From assembly GCA_014621425.1 (NCBI GenBank), contig JAANBB010000396.1, positions 1 to 37,979 on the forward strand: 37,979 bases of DNA. The letters are read 5' to 3'. Origin of the DNA: Cylindrodendrum hubeiense (lineage: Eukaryota > Ascomycota > Sordariomycetes > Hypocreales > Nectriaceae). Shown here in pieces: positions 13,703 to 23,586 of the stretch. The notes under the pieces are model-generated. The model was given only the letters and a program-made list of their open reading frames with translations, was not told the origin of the DNA and searched no databases. The position numbers and the translations under genes were made by a program. Numbering within the stretch: position 1 is the first letter of the stretch; every line of letters starts with the position of its first letter.

Positions 13703-15276
13703 GTCAGCGGTCGATATCAAATGTCTTTGTGCGCCCCAGGTTTGTGTCTGCGAACTATGCGTCCGTCGTTTGTCTTGTCTCGTAAGTAGGACCGGCGGAA
13801 GCCGATAACGTGTGACGGTGATGATGACGTTTCCACGCAACTGCACCGGGAAGGTTCTCAAAAATGCGAAGAGTTCGGAGCAGTCTAGGGCGTTACAGAG
13901 CAAGACAACAGTATCACGACTCACAAATAATGAAGAGTAAGAAATCCTCTCCGCGAGAGCCGAGCTGGTAGAGGCCCCGTCTTCTTCCGGATGATAACTA
14001 AGGCATCGGTCACTTGGTCACGTCCACAGCCCATCCGGGCAGCGATCACCGGACCTCCTGTGTAATCGATAAAGAGCGGTGGAGGGGTAAAGAAAGTGGG
14101 GCCAAGCTGGCTGGGGGTTGCCACTTTGGTGGCGGGGTTACAAGGTACGTTTCAGCATGGCAAAGGAAGGACCATTGCCATGTCCATGTATGATGGAATT
14201 TAGACATTTACTCGCTGCCTTACACTCGATAAGACTAACCATAAAAGTACAATCAATTCACATTTACATTTATTCACTTACACACTATTTTGGGTATCTA
14301 TATGGCTTTTTTCCATCACTTGGCTATTTCCTTCCTTCTCCCGAGTCCTACAGCAGCTTTCGTACTCTACCAGATACCTATGCACTGGCCCTCATCCTCG
14401 TCCAAAATCGTGGCATACTGGCAATTTTCCGTTGCCGGATGCATAATGGTGTCTTTAGGCATGATTACAGAGTTTCTCTCTATGCCAAGAGTCAGTGCCA
14501 ACCCGATTTAAGGGGTCATTCATACTTTTTAGCGTTTTCGGCCATTGGTGTCCTGGAGCCTCGCATAAAAAACGTAAATCTGACTGTTATGCCTAACACT
14601 CGTCATGTTTAACTTGCTTTACTAACACGCTATAACGGAAAGATGTTGAACCATGTGGGATTGTGGGAGTCATGATCCCGAGCCCTCGTCTCCAGACGCC
14701 GTTGCCATACAACTGGGGTTCTCGCCTCAACTCTCTTTTTACATTCGTTTGCACACATTGTGTTTTATTCGTCATATTCAGAGCCATGATGGCCATCATT
14801 AACCTGGGTTTCGGTTACATCTATGACATTGAAACTTCCTACATTCATCTGGAAGGTTCACAAGAAGAACATCGACGTGCCTCTTAGCTGTGTTGTTGGA
14901 GGCTTTTTGTCACAGGACCTCTAGACATCCACTGCTTTTCCCTGTCGAACGGAAAGAGCTAGTCACTGTGGAATCTTGAGATCTTTCACATCACTCATGG
15001 GCGCATGTCTCTGAAATGGATGCCAGAGCCAGGTCACTAGTCCACTTTAACGTTTCGTAGCATCTGATGAGTTGTAGCACTATGTTGGCATCTATTGAAA
15101 GGGCACTTATCCTTTGGCGAAGGTAGATGTCGTAAAAATACTTTAGCGGGAGAAGCATTATCTACGGAAAACAGTCATAGCACAATAAGCGGACACGAAT
15201 GAGTTCATAACAAGCAGCCAAGGTAGGTAATATTCATTTGTATCGTACAACCTAGGCGTCCTCAAGAAGGACTTGA
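13703..15276. other. Gene-free, AT-richer interval
   Basis: The interval of 1574 nt lies between the start of the Yippee gene and the stop of dug1. From about 14160 to 15260 the sequence is visibly richer in A and T than the flanking genes, and its ORFs (for example 14118-14612 plus) are low-complexity and unrecognisable. No retrotransposon domain, terminal repeat or target-site duplication could be identified. It could be an old degenerated insertion or simply noncoding DNA. Confidence 0.5.
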
Positions 15277-16762
15277 TCAAGTCTGGGGCTCCTCCGCGAC
15301 ATAGTGGAGGTACGCTCCAAGCAGTTTGATACCCTCGATATAATTGCGCTTGTCCAACTTCTCGTTGATTGAATGCGCGCCGTCCGTGGAGCTTCCCATG
15401 GGTAGCAGAAGGACGTTCTTACCAGTAGCCTCCTCAAAGGTCAGGGTGACGGGGATACTAGCAAATCAGTTAGTATAGGGATATATAGCAGCACATGTCT
15501 TGGTTAGCTTACCTTCCACCCTCACGAGTGAAGTCGGGCTCAACGCCCCACACGCGCTCAACGGCCCTAGCCGCGGCGCTGAAGTTCCAGTGCTTAGGTG
15601 AGGCAACCCACCACTTTCCAGTGTGCTGGGCGTACACCTTCATGGTGTTCTTGCTCTTCAACTTGGCAAACTGTTCCTCAACATATTTGTAAACGCATGC
15701 GTTGGTGGTGTCAATGTCCATGTCAGGGACAGTTCGGATGGAGAACTTTCCAATGACCTTGGCAGGGATGACAGTCTTGGCTCCGGGCGCAGAGAAGGCG
15801 CCCTCAACGCCATGGATAGAGAGAGACGGGTAGCGCCATCGGGCCATCAGGGTTTTCTTCTTGTCCTCGAAGATGGTCGTCGTGCTGCCCAGCGACTCGT
15901 GAAGAGTCTCCATGGTGAAGGAAATGCCGTCATAAAGATCCTCCTCGGCAGCAGTTACAGGGGCAACCTGCTCCTTGATGCCGGGGATCTGGATCTTGCC
16001 ATCGGTGTCAACCAAGGTTCCAAGCACCCTGACAAGGTCTGTCATAGGCTCCTGGGCAGTGCCGCCAAAGACACCACTGTGCAGGTCGGCGCCGGGACCA
16101 GAGACCTCGACCGAGTAGTAGTTGCAGCCACGTAGACCGTAGGTCAGGCAAGGCTTCTCGGTACCCAGCCAGTAGTTGTCTGAAATGCACACGGCCTCGG
16201 CATCGGCAAAGTACTTCTTGGCCTCCTCCTTGATGAGGTCATCGAGACCCTCAGAGCCGTACTCCTCCATACCCTCGAAGCACATCAGCAGGTTGACGGG
16301 GAAGTCAACACCCGCCTTCTGGTGGGCCTCGATGGCATTGAGCCAGCCCAGGACAGGGCCCTTATCATCGGTGGATCCACGGCCATACATGCGGCCCTTG
16401 TCGTCGACAGTGAGCTCAAAGGGGTCGGTAGCCCAGCCGTCGCTCTTCTCGGCGGGCTGGACATCGTAGTGGCCGTACACCAGGATGGTTCGCTTGTTCT
16501 TGTCGCTGCCGTATCGTGCGAGCACAACGGGGGGGAGGTCGAGGTGCTCCTTGCCGGGCTGTTTGCCCAATGGTCGAAGCTCGACCGAGGCACCGAGCGT
16601 CTTCAGCTCATCGGCAAGGAACTCTCCCATGCGAACGACATCCGGGCGGCGGGCATCTTCGGCAGAGATGGAGGGGATGGCAACGGCCTTTCGAAGACGC
16701 TCAATGAAGTCATCGGCAGAGCTGTCGACCTGATTGAAGAAGCCGTCGAGCTGGGGAGCCAT
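15277..16762 (-). CDS. dug1: Cys-Gly metallodipeptidase, M20 family (Dug1/CNDP2-like)
   Basis: Two exons (16762-15513 and 15457-15277) with a 55-nt intron give 476 residues from the start MAPQLDGFF, close to yeast Dug1. The enzyme is a dinuclear Zn/Mn peptidase that cleaves Cys-Gly during glutathione turnover. Visible M20 motifs are [10 protein letters not shown] (metal His about 98, Asp about 100), [10 protein letters not shown] (bridging Asp about 132), the catalytic and metal Glu pair in [10 protein letters not shown] (about 166-167), and DLHSGVFGG in the dimerisation lid. The last exon contains [15 protein letters not shown], with a metal-binding His. The start at 16762 has strong context (AAGATGG). 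A second in-frame ATG at 16936 adds 58 residues resembling a mitochondrial presequence and is listed separately. It is divergent from mpe1. Confidence 0.94.
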
Positions 16763-16936
16763 CTTTTTTGCCTGGTGGGAACGAATGGAGTCTGTGAGGT
16801 ATGACCGAGAGAGAAAGGGATGCAGTTGACTTCGAATACGGGCGACGCTCGGGGATATAAAAGGTCTTCTGGGAAGCAAAGTGTTTGTACGAGGACGACA
16901 AACAGCTGCCCTTTGGAGGAACAAGGTGCGGGGCAT
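16763..16936 (-). other. In-frame N-terminal extension of dug1, possible mitochondrial presequence
   Basis: From the ATG at 16936 the frame runs without a stop into the dug1 start. The 58 extra residues contain roughly ten Arg, two Lys, no Glu and a single Asp near the end, with hydrophobic and hydroxylated residues between, and an RSY context that could suit processing peptidase. That pattern fits a matrix-targeting presequence. Caution: pyrimidine-rich fungal leaders also translate into Arg/Ser/Pro/Leu-rich peptides lacking acidic residues, so it may simply be 5' UTR. Confidence 0.4.
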
Positions 16937-18093
16937 TACGCCGGACACCTGCTGTATCTGGCTGGCGAGTGAGGTAATGCAGCTCCAGACTCACCTTATG
17001 GCGGGGCAAACGGGCAATCAGTAAGACAAAGGTGCAACGAGTTACGAGCCGGCCGGCTATCCACGGCAGCCAATGAAGCAAAGCCGCGTGATGATTAGTC
17101 ACTGAAATAATGCAACAGCTCGTTTGGAAGAGGTGCGCACATCCCACCCTCCACTGTCACGCTAACGCCCAGGTCGTAGCTTGGGTCACATGTCACATGT
17201 CACACGTCTCATTGCTGGAGCCTAAGGCATTGAGTCAGATACCTACCCGTTTGCGGAAAAACACTTAATCACTTCTCCGGCCTCGCCTTCTCCGCTTCGG
17301 AGGCACCTCCCTGGTGCAGGCACCCCCCGTTTGATTAGTAACTGGGCATTCGACGCTTTTCCACCCCTTGAAGGTTCTTCTCCTCTCCGTCACCATCTTT
17401 CCCCATACATCGTCGCTGTTCCTCGCCATCTCCCACCCGACAACGCCATCAAACGGCCGTGTTTCCTTCACCTCTGCTTGTAAACAACGCGCCTGCTCGA
17501 CCACGACATAGAATCGCGCTATCCGGCTTCCCCGCTCTCCCGATCGCGAGCGATTTCCTCGATCCATCGACGTCACAGCGAACCGACCCTCGCATCCCCG
17601 TTGCTTGCAAGTTTCATACCTTGCGCGTGTCTCTAGCCTCCTCTCGAAAGGGTGTAGTTGCTAGGACGACTGGCTAACTCCAAAGTTCGCGGGTACAGTG
17701 GTTGTCAAGTCTTGGTGACTGGGAAGTGAGGTGGAGCTTCAGGGTTGTTTTTCCTTCTGGCTTTGGCCAGCTGTACTCCTTATTCTTTGCGCCCATTGAC
17801 CCTATTGCCGCTATTGTTCCCTCCAAGTACAATCAGAATTGATTATTTCCGTTCATCTTGAGAGTTGAGAAAGGCACGCAAGTGCAAGAAAGAAACGAAA
17901 CAAACACAGTCCCCTCGTTGCAGACACAAAACAAAAAATCATTACTCACTCAGTGCTTTGTGAGGACGAGTCGTTCCGACACCATATATCATCATCGCGA
18001 CTCTCAGTATTCTGATCTTCGGCATCTTACTGCTGCCGCTTTGTTGTGTTCTCCTCGTTCCCCGTAGGAAGCAGTTGGGACACTTTGATCACA
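16937..18093. other. Divergent promoter region between dug1 and mpe1
   Basis: About 1.2 kb separates two divergently transcribed genes. The mpe1-proximal part (17260-17650) is C/T-rich on the plus strand, as in fungal leaders, and carries a CRE-like CGACGTCA at 17568-17575. ORFs such as 17265-17576 (minus) are antisense to that leader and have no recognisable features. No gene is supported. Confidence 0.5.
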
Positions 18094-20198
18094 ATGACTT
18101 CTTCCGTCTTCTTCAAGTTCAAGTCTCAGAGGGAGCCTACCCGTGTTGAGTTCGATGGCACAGGTATCTCCGTCTTTGAGCTCAAGCGGGAAATCATCAC
18201 CAAAAGTGGTTTGGGTGATGGTACCGACTTTGACCTCTTCATCTACACCGATGATAACAGTGAAGGTATGATACTTCCGCAGTCGACAAGCGAAAGAAGT
18301 ACTAATCCTTCCATAGAATATGACGACGACACAACCATCATTCCCAGATCGACAACAGTAATTGCTCGGCGCCAACCAGCCCTCAAGCCCGGTGCAGGTC
18401 GCGCTGCCCGCTATGTCACCGGAAAGATGCCCGTGACGGCTAAAAATGCTGGCCGTAAAGAACAAGCAGCGAAAGCGTCCTCGTCAAAACCCAGCTCTAA
18501 TGCGATCAGCCAAATGAACAACGCTATGACGGAGGAGGAGAAGATGGCCGCCATGTTTGCAGCACAGACCGAGCAGTGGTCTGCTCAGCAAGAGGAGATG
18601 TCACAGTGAGTTGGACGCGCCAGAGAATATGAGACGCAAATACTAACAATGTTTTCAGTCAAACACCAGTCTTCAAGCCTGGCTCGAAGCGACCAGCGAA
18701 TGTGCCCGACCACGACCCCCCGAATGGCTATATTTGCTATCGATGTGGTAATAAAGGGCATTGGATTCAGTTGTGTCCCACTAATGACGACCCTGAGTTT
18801 GACAATCGGCCCCGTGTCAAGCGAACCACTGGTATCCCTCGCTCGTTTCTGCAGAAGGTCGACAAGTCAGTTGTCCTGGCTCAGACTGAGGGAGATGATT
18901 CAAAACGCCCTTCTGGCATTATGGTTAACGCTGAAGGAGACTTCGTCATCGCCGAACCAGACAAGGCGTCTTGGGAGCAGTTTCAAGCCAAGGCCAAGAC
19001 TTCAGCCGCCGCCAAGGCACCCTTGGCTGAGGACAAGGAGATTCAAGAGCGGGGCTTCGTGTGCTCAATTGACAAGAAGATGTTCATAGAACCAATGAAG
19101 ACCCCGTGCTGCCAGAAGACCTTTTGTAATGATTGCATCACCAATGCTCTCATCGAAAGCGACTTCATCTGCCCTGCGTGCCAGACAGAAGGCGTACTGA
19201 TTGATGACCTCCAGTCGGATGAGGAAACCTCGAAGAAGATTCAGGAGTATCTAAAGGAGAAGGAGGCCACTAAGACTCCTCCACCCGCATCACCCAAAGC
19301 ATCAGGAGAAGGAAAGACAGACGAGAAGCTAGATGAAAAGCCCGTCGAGGTCTCCGATGCCAAGCCTGATGACAAGCCTGAAGGGGATGCGACGGAGAAG
19401 CCAGATTCCCCAAGCACAGACAAGACCAAATCGCCAGTCTCACAATCAGCAATCATCAAGTCACCACCCACAGGCCCCAAGAGTCTTATTGCCGCCTCCC
19501 AGGATGCAAATGAGAAACAAGCAGATGCCATCAAACCAGAAGAGGCGATCTCCAAGAAGCGTCCCGCTGACGACATCCTGGATAACCCGAGAATTCCCAA
19601 GGGCCCCAAGGCAATGCAAAACCAGCAGGCGCAGAACATGATGCCCAACATGATGAACGGCATGCCTGGAATGAACATGGGAATGAATAACATGATGTTC
19701 AATGGCATGCCCATGATGCCAAACATGATGGGAATGCCAAACATGGGGAACATGAACATGGGAAACATGAACATGGGAATGCCTATGATGGGCATGCCTA
19801 ACATGATGGGCATGCCTAACATGATGGGCATGAATGGAGGATTCGGAGGGATGAACGGTTGGGACATGGGAATGAATGGCATGAATGGGAATGGCATGAA
19901 CGGCAACATGGGAGGCATGAATCCAGGCATGAATGGTGGCATGAATGGAGGTATGAACGGAGGCACTGAATGGATGGGCATGAACGGAGGTATGAATGGA
20001 GGGCATGGGCGGCGGCATGAACGGAGGNANGCATAGGGCGGCGGCATGAATGGTGGCATGAATGGCTTCCAGAACGACAACTTCTCTCAAGGTGGCAACG
20101 TCAACGAAGAAGACGCATACTTCCGCAAGCCCGTGAACCCCCATCGCCACCAGAACAAGCAGCGAAGAGTACGACCCAGCGATTACCGCGAGCTATGA
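18094..20198 (+). CDS. mpe1: DWNN/zinc-knuckle/RING protein, cleavage-polyadenylation factor subunit Mpe1 (RBBP6-like)
   Basis: Exons 18094-18265, 18317-18605 and 18659-20198 have introns of 51 and 53 nt. The ubiquitin-like DWNN domain spans residues 1 to about 80 (start MTSSVFFKFKSQ). A CCHC zinc knuckle CYRCGNKGHWIQLC lies at about 180-193, and a RING/U-box-like domain at about 289-328 (CSIDKKMFIEP, CNDC, CPAC). A Lys/Glu/Pro-rich linker follows, then from about residue 481 a long Met-Asn-Gly repeat tail. This order defines Mpe1/RBBP6, which contacts the poly(A) signal and regulates pre-mRNA 3'-end cleavage in the nucleus. At 20028 and 20030 the sequence has n, and the frame meets TAG at 20034. 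One surplus base near 20000 and about five near 20027-20035 look like sequencing errors, because the original frame resumes at 20037 and ends in a plausible basic tail (RVRPSDYREL) at 20198. The first intron is a stop-free multiple of three. Confidence 0.88.
19640..20063 (+). repeat. Coding repeat of ATG-AAT/AAC-GGN type (Met-Asn-Gly) in mpe1
   Basis: About 420 nt consist of irregular repeats of ATG, AAY, GGN and CCN codons, including adjacent copies of the 18-nt unit ATGCCTAACATGATGGGC near 19795-19830 and multiple GGCATGAATGG units from 19915 on. They encode the Met/Asn/Gly-rich tail of Mpe1. The low complexity keeps other frames open (for example a stop-free minus-strand frame), which explains the shadow ORFs here. 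Ambiguous bases lie at 20028 and 20030. Confidence 0.9.
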
Positions 20199-20794
20199 GC
20201 CAAGAGCTGGCTGTGGCTGCGTTCGACTTGATTTCTTGAAAGTGCTTCAACTGCTCTCATGGCTATACTTCTCGGGGCCATGATGTGCTCACATAGCGTC
20301 GACTTTCCGCATTCTACACGGGATCTGTCTTTCTGGATCGGGGTTCCGGAGGGTCTTACTTTTTTTATTTGCTGCATGATGCCCACCAGGCTGGGTGGAC
20401 AGGGCGTTTGGGGGGACTCAAGGGTAGTGAACCGGCATTTTAATTTCCTGTATTATCTGGGGTTCTGGAATAGGGAGGGGTTGCTTTCACGGTCCATAAC
20501 GTCAACGGGAGGTTGACAGACATAGTTGCGAGAAGAAGCATAAACGGCTCGCATAGTTAAGATACAATCAACTAGGCAAATGAAGAACCAATTATGTTAC
20601 CAAGTTGGGTATTCCTCTCTTGTGACTGTATATGTAATGTCTCGTAAAAATGATCAATCCTCAATTCAATATCAACTCCACGCCTCCATGCCGACTCCCT
20701 CCGTTTACAGTGATTTTGTATCTTCTTCTGATCCCAAACCTTTGTCTTGCTACCATGTTTATCTTGATGCGTCTGATGCGTCTTTGTTTCTTCT
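20199..20794. other. Intergenic, between convergent mpe1 and get3
   Basis: About 600 nt between two facing stop codons should contain both 3' UTRs. T-rich runs near 20359-20367 and a duplicated GCGTCTGAT near 20765-20785 are visible. No coding feature is recognisable. Confidence 0.6.
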
Positions 20795-21871
20795 TTACTC
20801 CGGGGGAACGTAGGGCGTGATGAGCATCTCGCTAAACTTCTCAAGCTTCTCCTTGCCACGGACCTCCTCAACCAACAGGGGCATCTTGATGACGTTGAAG
20901 TCCTCGGCATAGAGTTCCTCATACTGGTCGAGGTACTTGCTCTGCATCTTGCGGCGAGCGCCGCACTGTTCACAGTTGCTCTCATTCTTGGGGAAGAGGA
21001 GCTGGTTGACGACAATGGAGTGGGTGTCGATACCGTAACCGGCAAGTTCCTGGATCATGCGCTCCGTCTCGTAGAGGCTGAGGAACTCGGCGATGCAGAC
21101 GCAGACGAAGGTGGTAAGGTCGGCGTCTTTGAACTGGGTGTTCACCTCGGAAATGGTCTCGCGCAGGGACTCGAGCTTCTCCGTCATCTCACTAAGGTTC
21201 TGGCCATTGGGCAGGGCGCCGTTGCTGCCAAGGAAGCCGTTAAGGAGAGGTCCGTACTGTGATGACAGCTGGGTGATCTTGGCAAGAGCCTTTTCGAGGA
21301 CCGAGGGGAACTGGAGGAATCGCAGGGTGTGGCCTGTGGGGGCGGTGTCGAAGATGATGGTCTCGTAAGAGAGAGACTTGACCTGCTTGAGGACTTCGGC
21401 GAAGGACATGGCCTCGTCAATACCGGGGATCTGGCGAATAAGTTAATAAACCAGCTTGGATTGGGAGCTATTGGAAATACGAACCGCAAAGGCAATGTCC
21501 TGGACCATTCCGCCGAGCCCACCGCCGGCGGCATTGACATCGTCGGCATCACCCTGGCCAGCTAGGAGATCCTGCATGCTGCCGCTGGGGTCAATCTCCA
21601 TGGCGCTGAGGTTGTCGAAGCCGTTGATGAGGCGAGCCTCCTTGCCGAACTTCTGGGAGAAGGCATCGGAGAGGTTGTGGGCGGGGTCGGTGGAGATGAG
21701 GAGGACGGAGCGGCGGACACGGGCGAGCTGGATGGCGAGGGAGCACGAGGTGGTGGTCTTGCCGACACCGCCCTTGCCGCCGACGAAGATCCAGCGGAGG
21801 CTGCGCTGGTCGAGGAGCGACTGGAGCGAGGGCTCGAGGGCGTCCTCGGCGGAGATGACAGCGGTGGACAT
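20795..21871 (-). CDS. get3: Get3, ATPase of tail-anchored protein insertion (ArsA family)
   Basis: Two exons (21871-21485 and 21430-20795) with a 54-nt intron give 340 residues, the usual Get3 length. The deviant Walker A loop [10 protein letters not shown] lies at 31-40, [12 protein letters not shown] forms switch I, and [12 protein letters not shown] forms the switch II region. The zinc-binding CEQC that bridges the dimer is at about 282-285. Get3 is cytosolic: it receives tail-anchored clients from Sgt2 via Get4/5 and delivers them to Get1/2 at the ER. The intron uses the less common donor GTTCGT (positions 21484-21479 on the minus strand); the acceptor CAG is normal, and protein continuity (DIAFA, then [13 protein letters not shown]) fits the family. 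Retention would truncate the protein shortly after residue 129. The gene is divergent from the hydroxyisourate hydrolase. Confidence 0.97.
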
Positions 21872-21900
21872 GGTGGCGGGAGGAGTGCGGCCGGAGGGGG

Positions 21901-21917
21901 AGGAGGAGGAGGAGGAG
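21901..21917. repeat. GGA trinucleotide repeat
   Basis: Five to six GGA units lie 30-50 nt upstream of the get3 start codon; on the get3 strand this is a CTC tract in the 5' leader. Seen directly. Confidence 0.8.
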
Positions 21918-23011
21918 TGACGGAAGGGGGAGGCAGAGGCCGGAGATGGAGGGCGTCGAACGGGTTGAGCGACGAGCGGCAGGCGACTAACGACGGCAGG
22001 CTGGGATGTCGGTTGTGTGGTGTTGTCGTCTTGAGCCCAGCTCGGTATGTTCTAGAAGCTCGCAGTTCTTGGTGGAGCCTTGGAGTTGGTTGGCAAAAGC
22101 GGGTTCGCTGGCTGGTTGGAGGGGTCGAGCAGTCACAAATACCACGTCACATGCTTCGATGATGTCACAGCCAAACTGCTTGGCTATTTTTGTCCATGCA
22201 CCCCGCCATTGACAACACATCCGCCCAGTCGCAATCACACGGCGGTCAATGGATCCTGGTGAACGGAGTAACTTAGGACTTGAGGGACCTGAGCTCTCTC
22301 CCAGGGGTCCAAAGGACGCTGTCAGACGCCCGGAGTAAGCAGCTCCAGGTCCTGCAGGTCCCTAGCAATAGGACGTCCCCCTCCCCAAACCCCTTGAGCT
22401 CGCAGTCCTACGCTAACACCAGCTCTCCTATCTCGTCGCCCAGGGACTTTTCCTCCTCCGGCCAGCGGGTCCTCTAGGCTCCAGGCCGGCCCCGTCCACG
22501 GAGGCGCTTCCCCATGGATCCAGTGGGGGGGCGGCGAGCGGCGTCCAGCGTCGTCGGGTGGCTGCGATAGGGCGCTGGGCCCAGGACGAGGCATGGGACG
22601 GGACGCGTGAGCCTCGTTAGCGAACTGACGAAGGACCATGGGCCGGAGCTGAATTGGGCTGGGCCGAGCTGAGCTGGGCACCGCTGCACTGCGCCTGAGT
22701 TATTGACTGTAGTGGGCTGCTCTCGCTGGGCTGAGCAGGACTGGGTTCACTGCCAGGTGCCAACTTTTGGGGAAGACGCTCGCTGCCTCAGCCCTACTGC
22801 TACGTATACATCGCCTCCCTCAGTCCTCCGTTTCCATTCCCTCTCTTCTCCTGCATTTCCGGGGAACAAACATCATCGCGGGCAGCAAACAGTCGACAAT
22901 TGTCCTGTATCTACGCGCGCCTTCTCCTCCTCATCCCCCTCTGCAGCCAAGCTACACTCTGCCGCAACCCGGCCAAGGTCGTTCGAGCGATCAGCCTCCC
23001 TCCCCCACCTT

Positions 23012-23019
23012 TGACGTCA
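23012..23019. promoter_or_regulatory. Perfect CRE palindrome TGACGTCA
   Basis: The eight-base TGACGTCA lies 76 nt upstream of the hydrolase start codon, within a C/T-rich leader. It is the consensus for bZIP factors of the CRE/ATF type in fungi. The exact 8-mer is expected by chance about once in a window this size or less, so its position close to a start is suggestive, not proof. Confidence 0.4.
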
Positions 23020-23094
23020 ACTCTTACGTCGCACCACCACCACCAAGTCCAAAACCTGCACCGCTCTCTCAACCCCCAAAAAGACCAGCCCACC

Positions 23095-23502
23095 ATGGCC
23101 TCCTCCGACAAAGACCACATTACCTGCCACGTCCTCGACACCACGGCTGGCCGCCCGGCCAAGGGCATCCGCGTGCGCCTCGTCGGTGGCGCGGCTTCGG
23201 CCACGGCCCAGCCCAAGACGTTCGAGTCCATCACCGATGACGACGGCCGCATCCTCGTCTGGTTGCCCTATAGTTCTGACCTCTCCGCCGGCGAGGTCCC
23301 CGTCTACACCCTCTTCGACGTCCTTGGCGAGGCTAGAGGTTCCTCCCGCTGGACCCTGCGCTTCGACACGGCCGGTTACTTTGGCGAGGACAACACCTTC
23401 TTCCCCGAGGTCACCGTCACATTTCGCGTCGATGAGGGACAGCACTACCATGTGCCCTTGTTGCTGAGCCCATACAGCTACACCACCTACCGAGGCAGCT
23501 AG
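23095..23502 (+). CDS. 5-hydroxyisourate hydrolase (transthyretin-like, ureide pathway)
   Basis: A single exon of 135 residues. The N-terminal ITCHVLDTTAGRPAKGI carries the conserved active-site His (about 12), a central FDTAGYF block matches the family, and the protein ends in HVPLLLSPYSYTTYRGS, with the YRGS C-terminal signature that separates hydroxyisourate hydrolases from transthyretin. The enzyme converts 5-hydroxyisourate from urate oxidase to OHCU, towards allantoin, in purine degradation. No PTS1 is seen at the C-terminus and no clear PTS2 near the start, so it may be cytosolic. The ATG at 23095 has good context (CACCATGG) and gives the exact family start. No other purine-catabolic gene lies in the window. 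Confidence 0.94.
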   Translation: MASSDKDHITCHVLDTTAGRPAKGIRVRLVGGAASATAQPKTFESITDDDGRILVWLPYSSDLSAGEVPVYTLFDVLGEARGSSRWTLRFDTAGYFGEDNTFFPEVTVTFRVDEGQHYHVPLLLSPYSYTTYRGS

Positions 23503-23562
23503 ATTTCCACCATCAAAGTGGCGAAGGGCCTTGCTGTAAAAAGGACTTGCTGTGGAGGAACC

Positions 23563-23586
23563 AACGGAGCATAACGGAGCATAACG
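23563..23586. repeat. 10-bp tandem repeat AACGGAGCAT
   Basis: Two perfect units and a partial third, AACGAGC, follow one another in the 3' flank of the hydroxyisourate hydrolase gene. Seen directly. Confidence 0.85.

Larger units (their letters stand above)
21872..23094. other. Divergent promoter region, get3 / hydroxyisourate hydrolase
   Basis: About 1.2 kb lies between two divergent starts. The get3 side begins with a GGA-rich (minus-strand CTC) leader. The region 22470-22760 has many GCTGGGC and GAGCTG units. The right side (22800-23090) is a C/T-rich leader ending at the hydrolase ATG, with a CRE palindrome. The stop-free frame upstream of that ATG begins at a TTG, not an ATG, so it is not annotated as coding. 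Confidence 0.5.

Noticed and set aside
13703..13924. N-terminal extension of the Yippee-like protein
   Set aside because: No similarity to the family and a good ATG at 13702; more likely 5' leader.
14805..14887. Possible copia-type reverse transcriptase remnant (short acidic/aromatic peptide)
   Set aside because: Only a few residues could be matched by eye and no catalytic motif is present; not supportable.
17265..17576. Minus-strand ORF of 103 codons between dug1 and mpe1
   Set aside because: It is antisense to the pyrimidine-rich mpe1 leader, which yields Arg/Glu/Gly-rich translations; no features recognised.
19241..20150. Long minus-strand ORFs opposite mpe1 (279 and 229 codons)
   Set aside because: They are reverse readings of the low-complexity Met-Asn-Gly repeat (repeated CAT and CCN codons) and have no independent coding character.
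22900..23094. In-frame extension of the hydroxyisourate hydrolase with a hydrophobic start resembling a signal peptide
   Set aside because: The open frame begins at TTG, not ATG, and the family protein starts exactly at the ATG at 23095.
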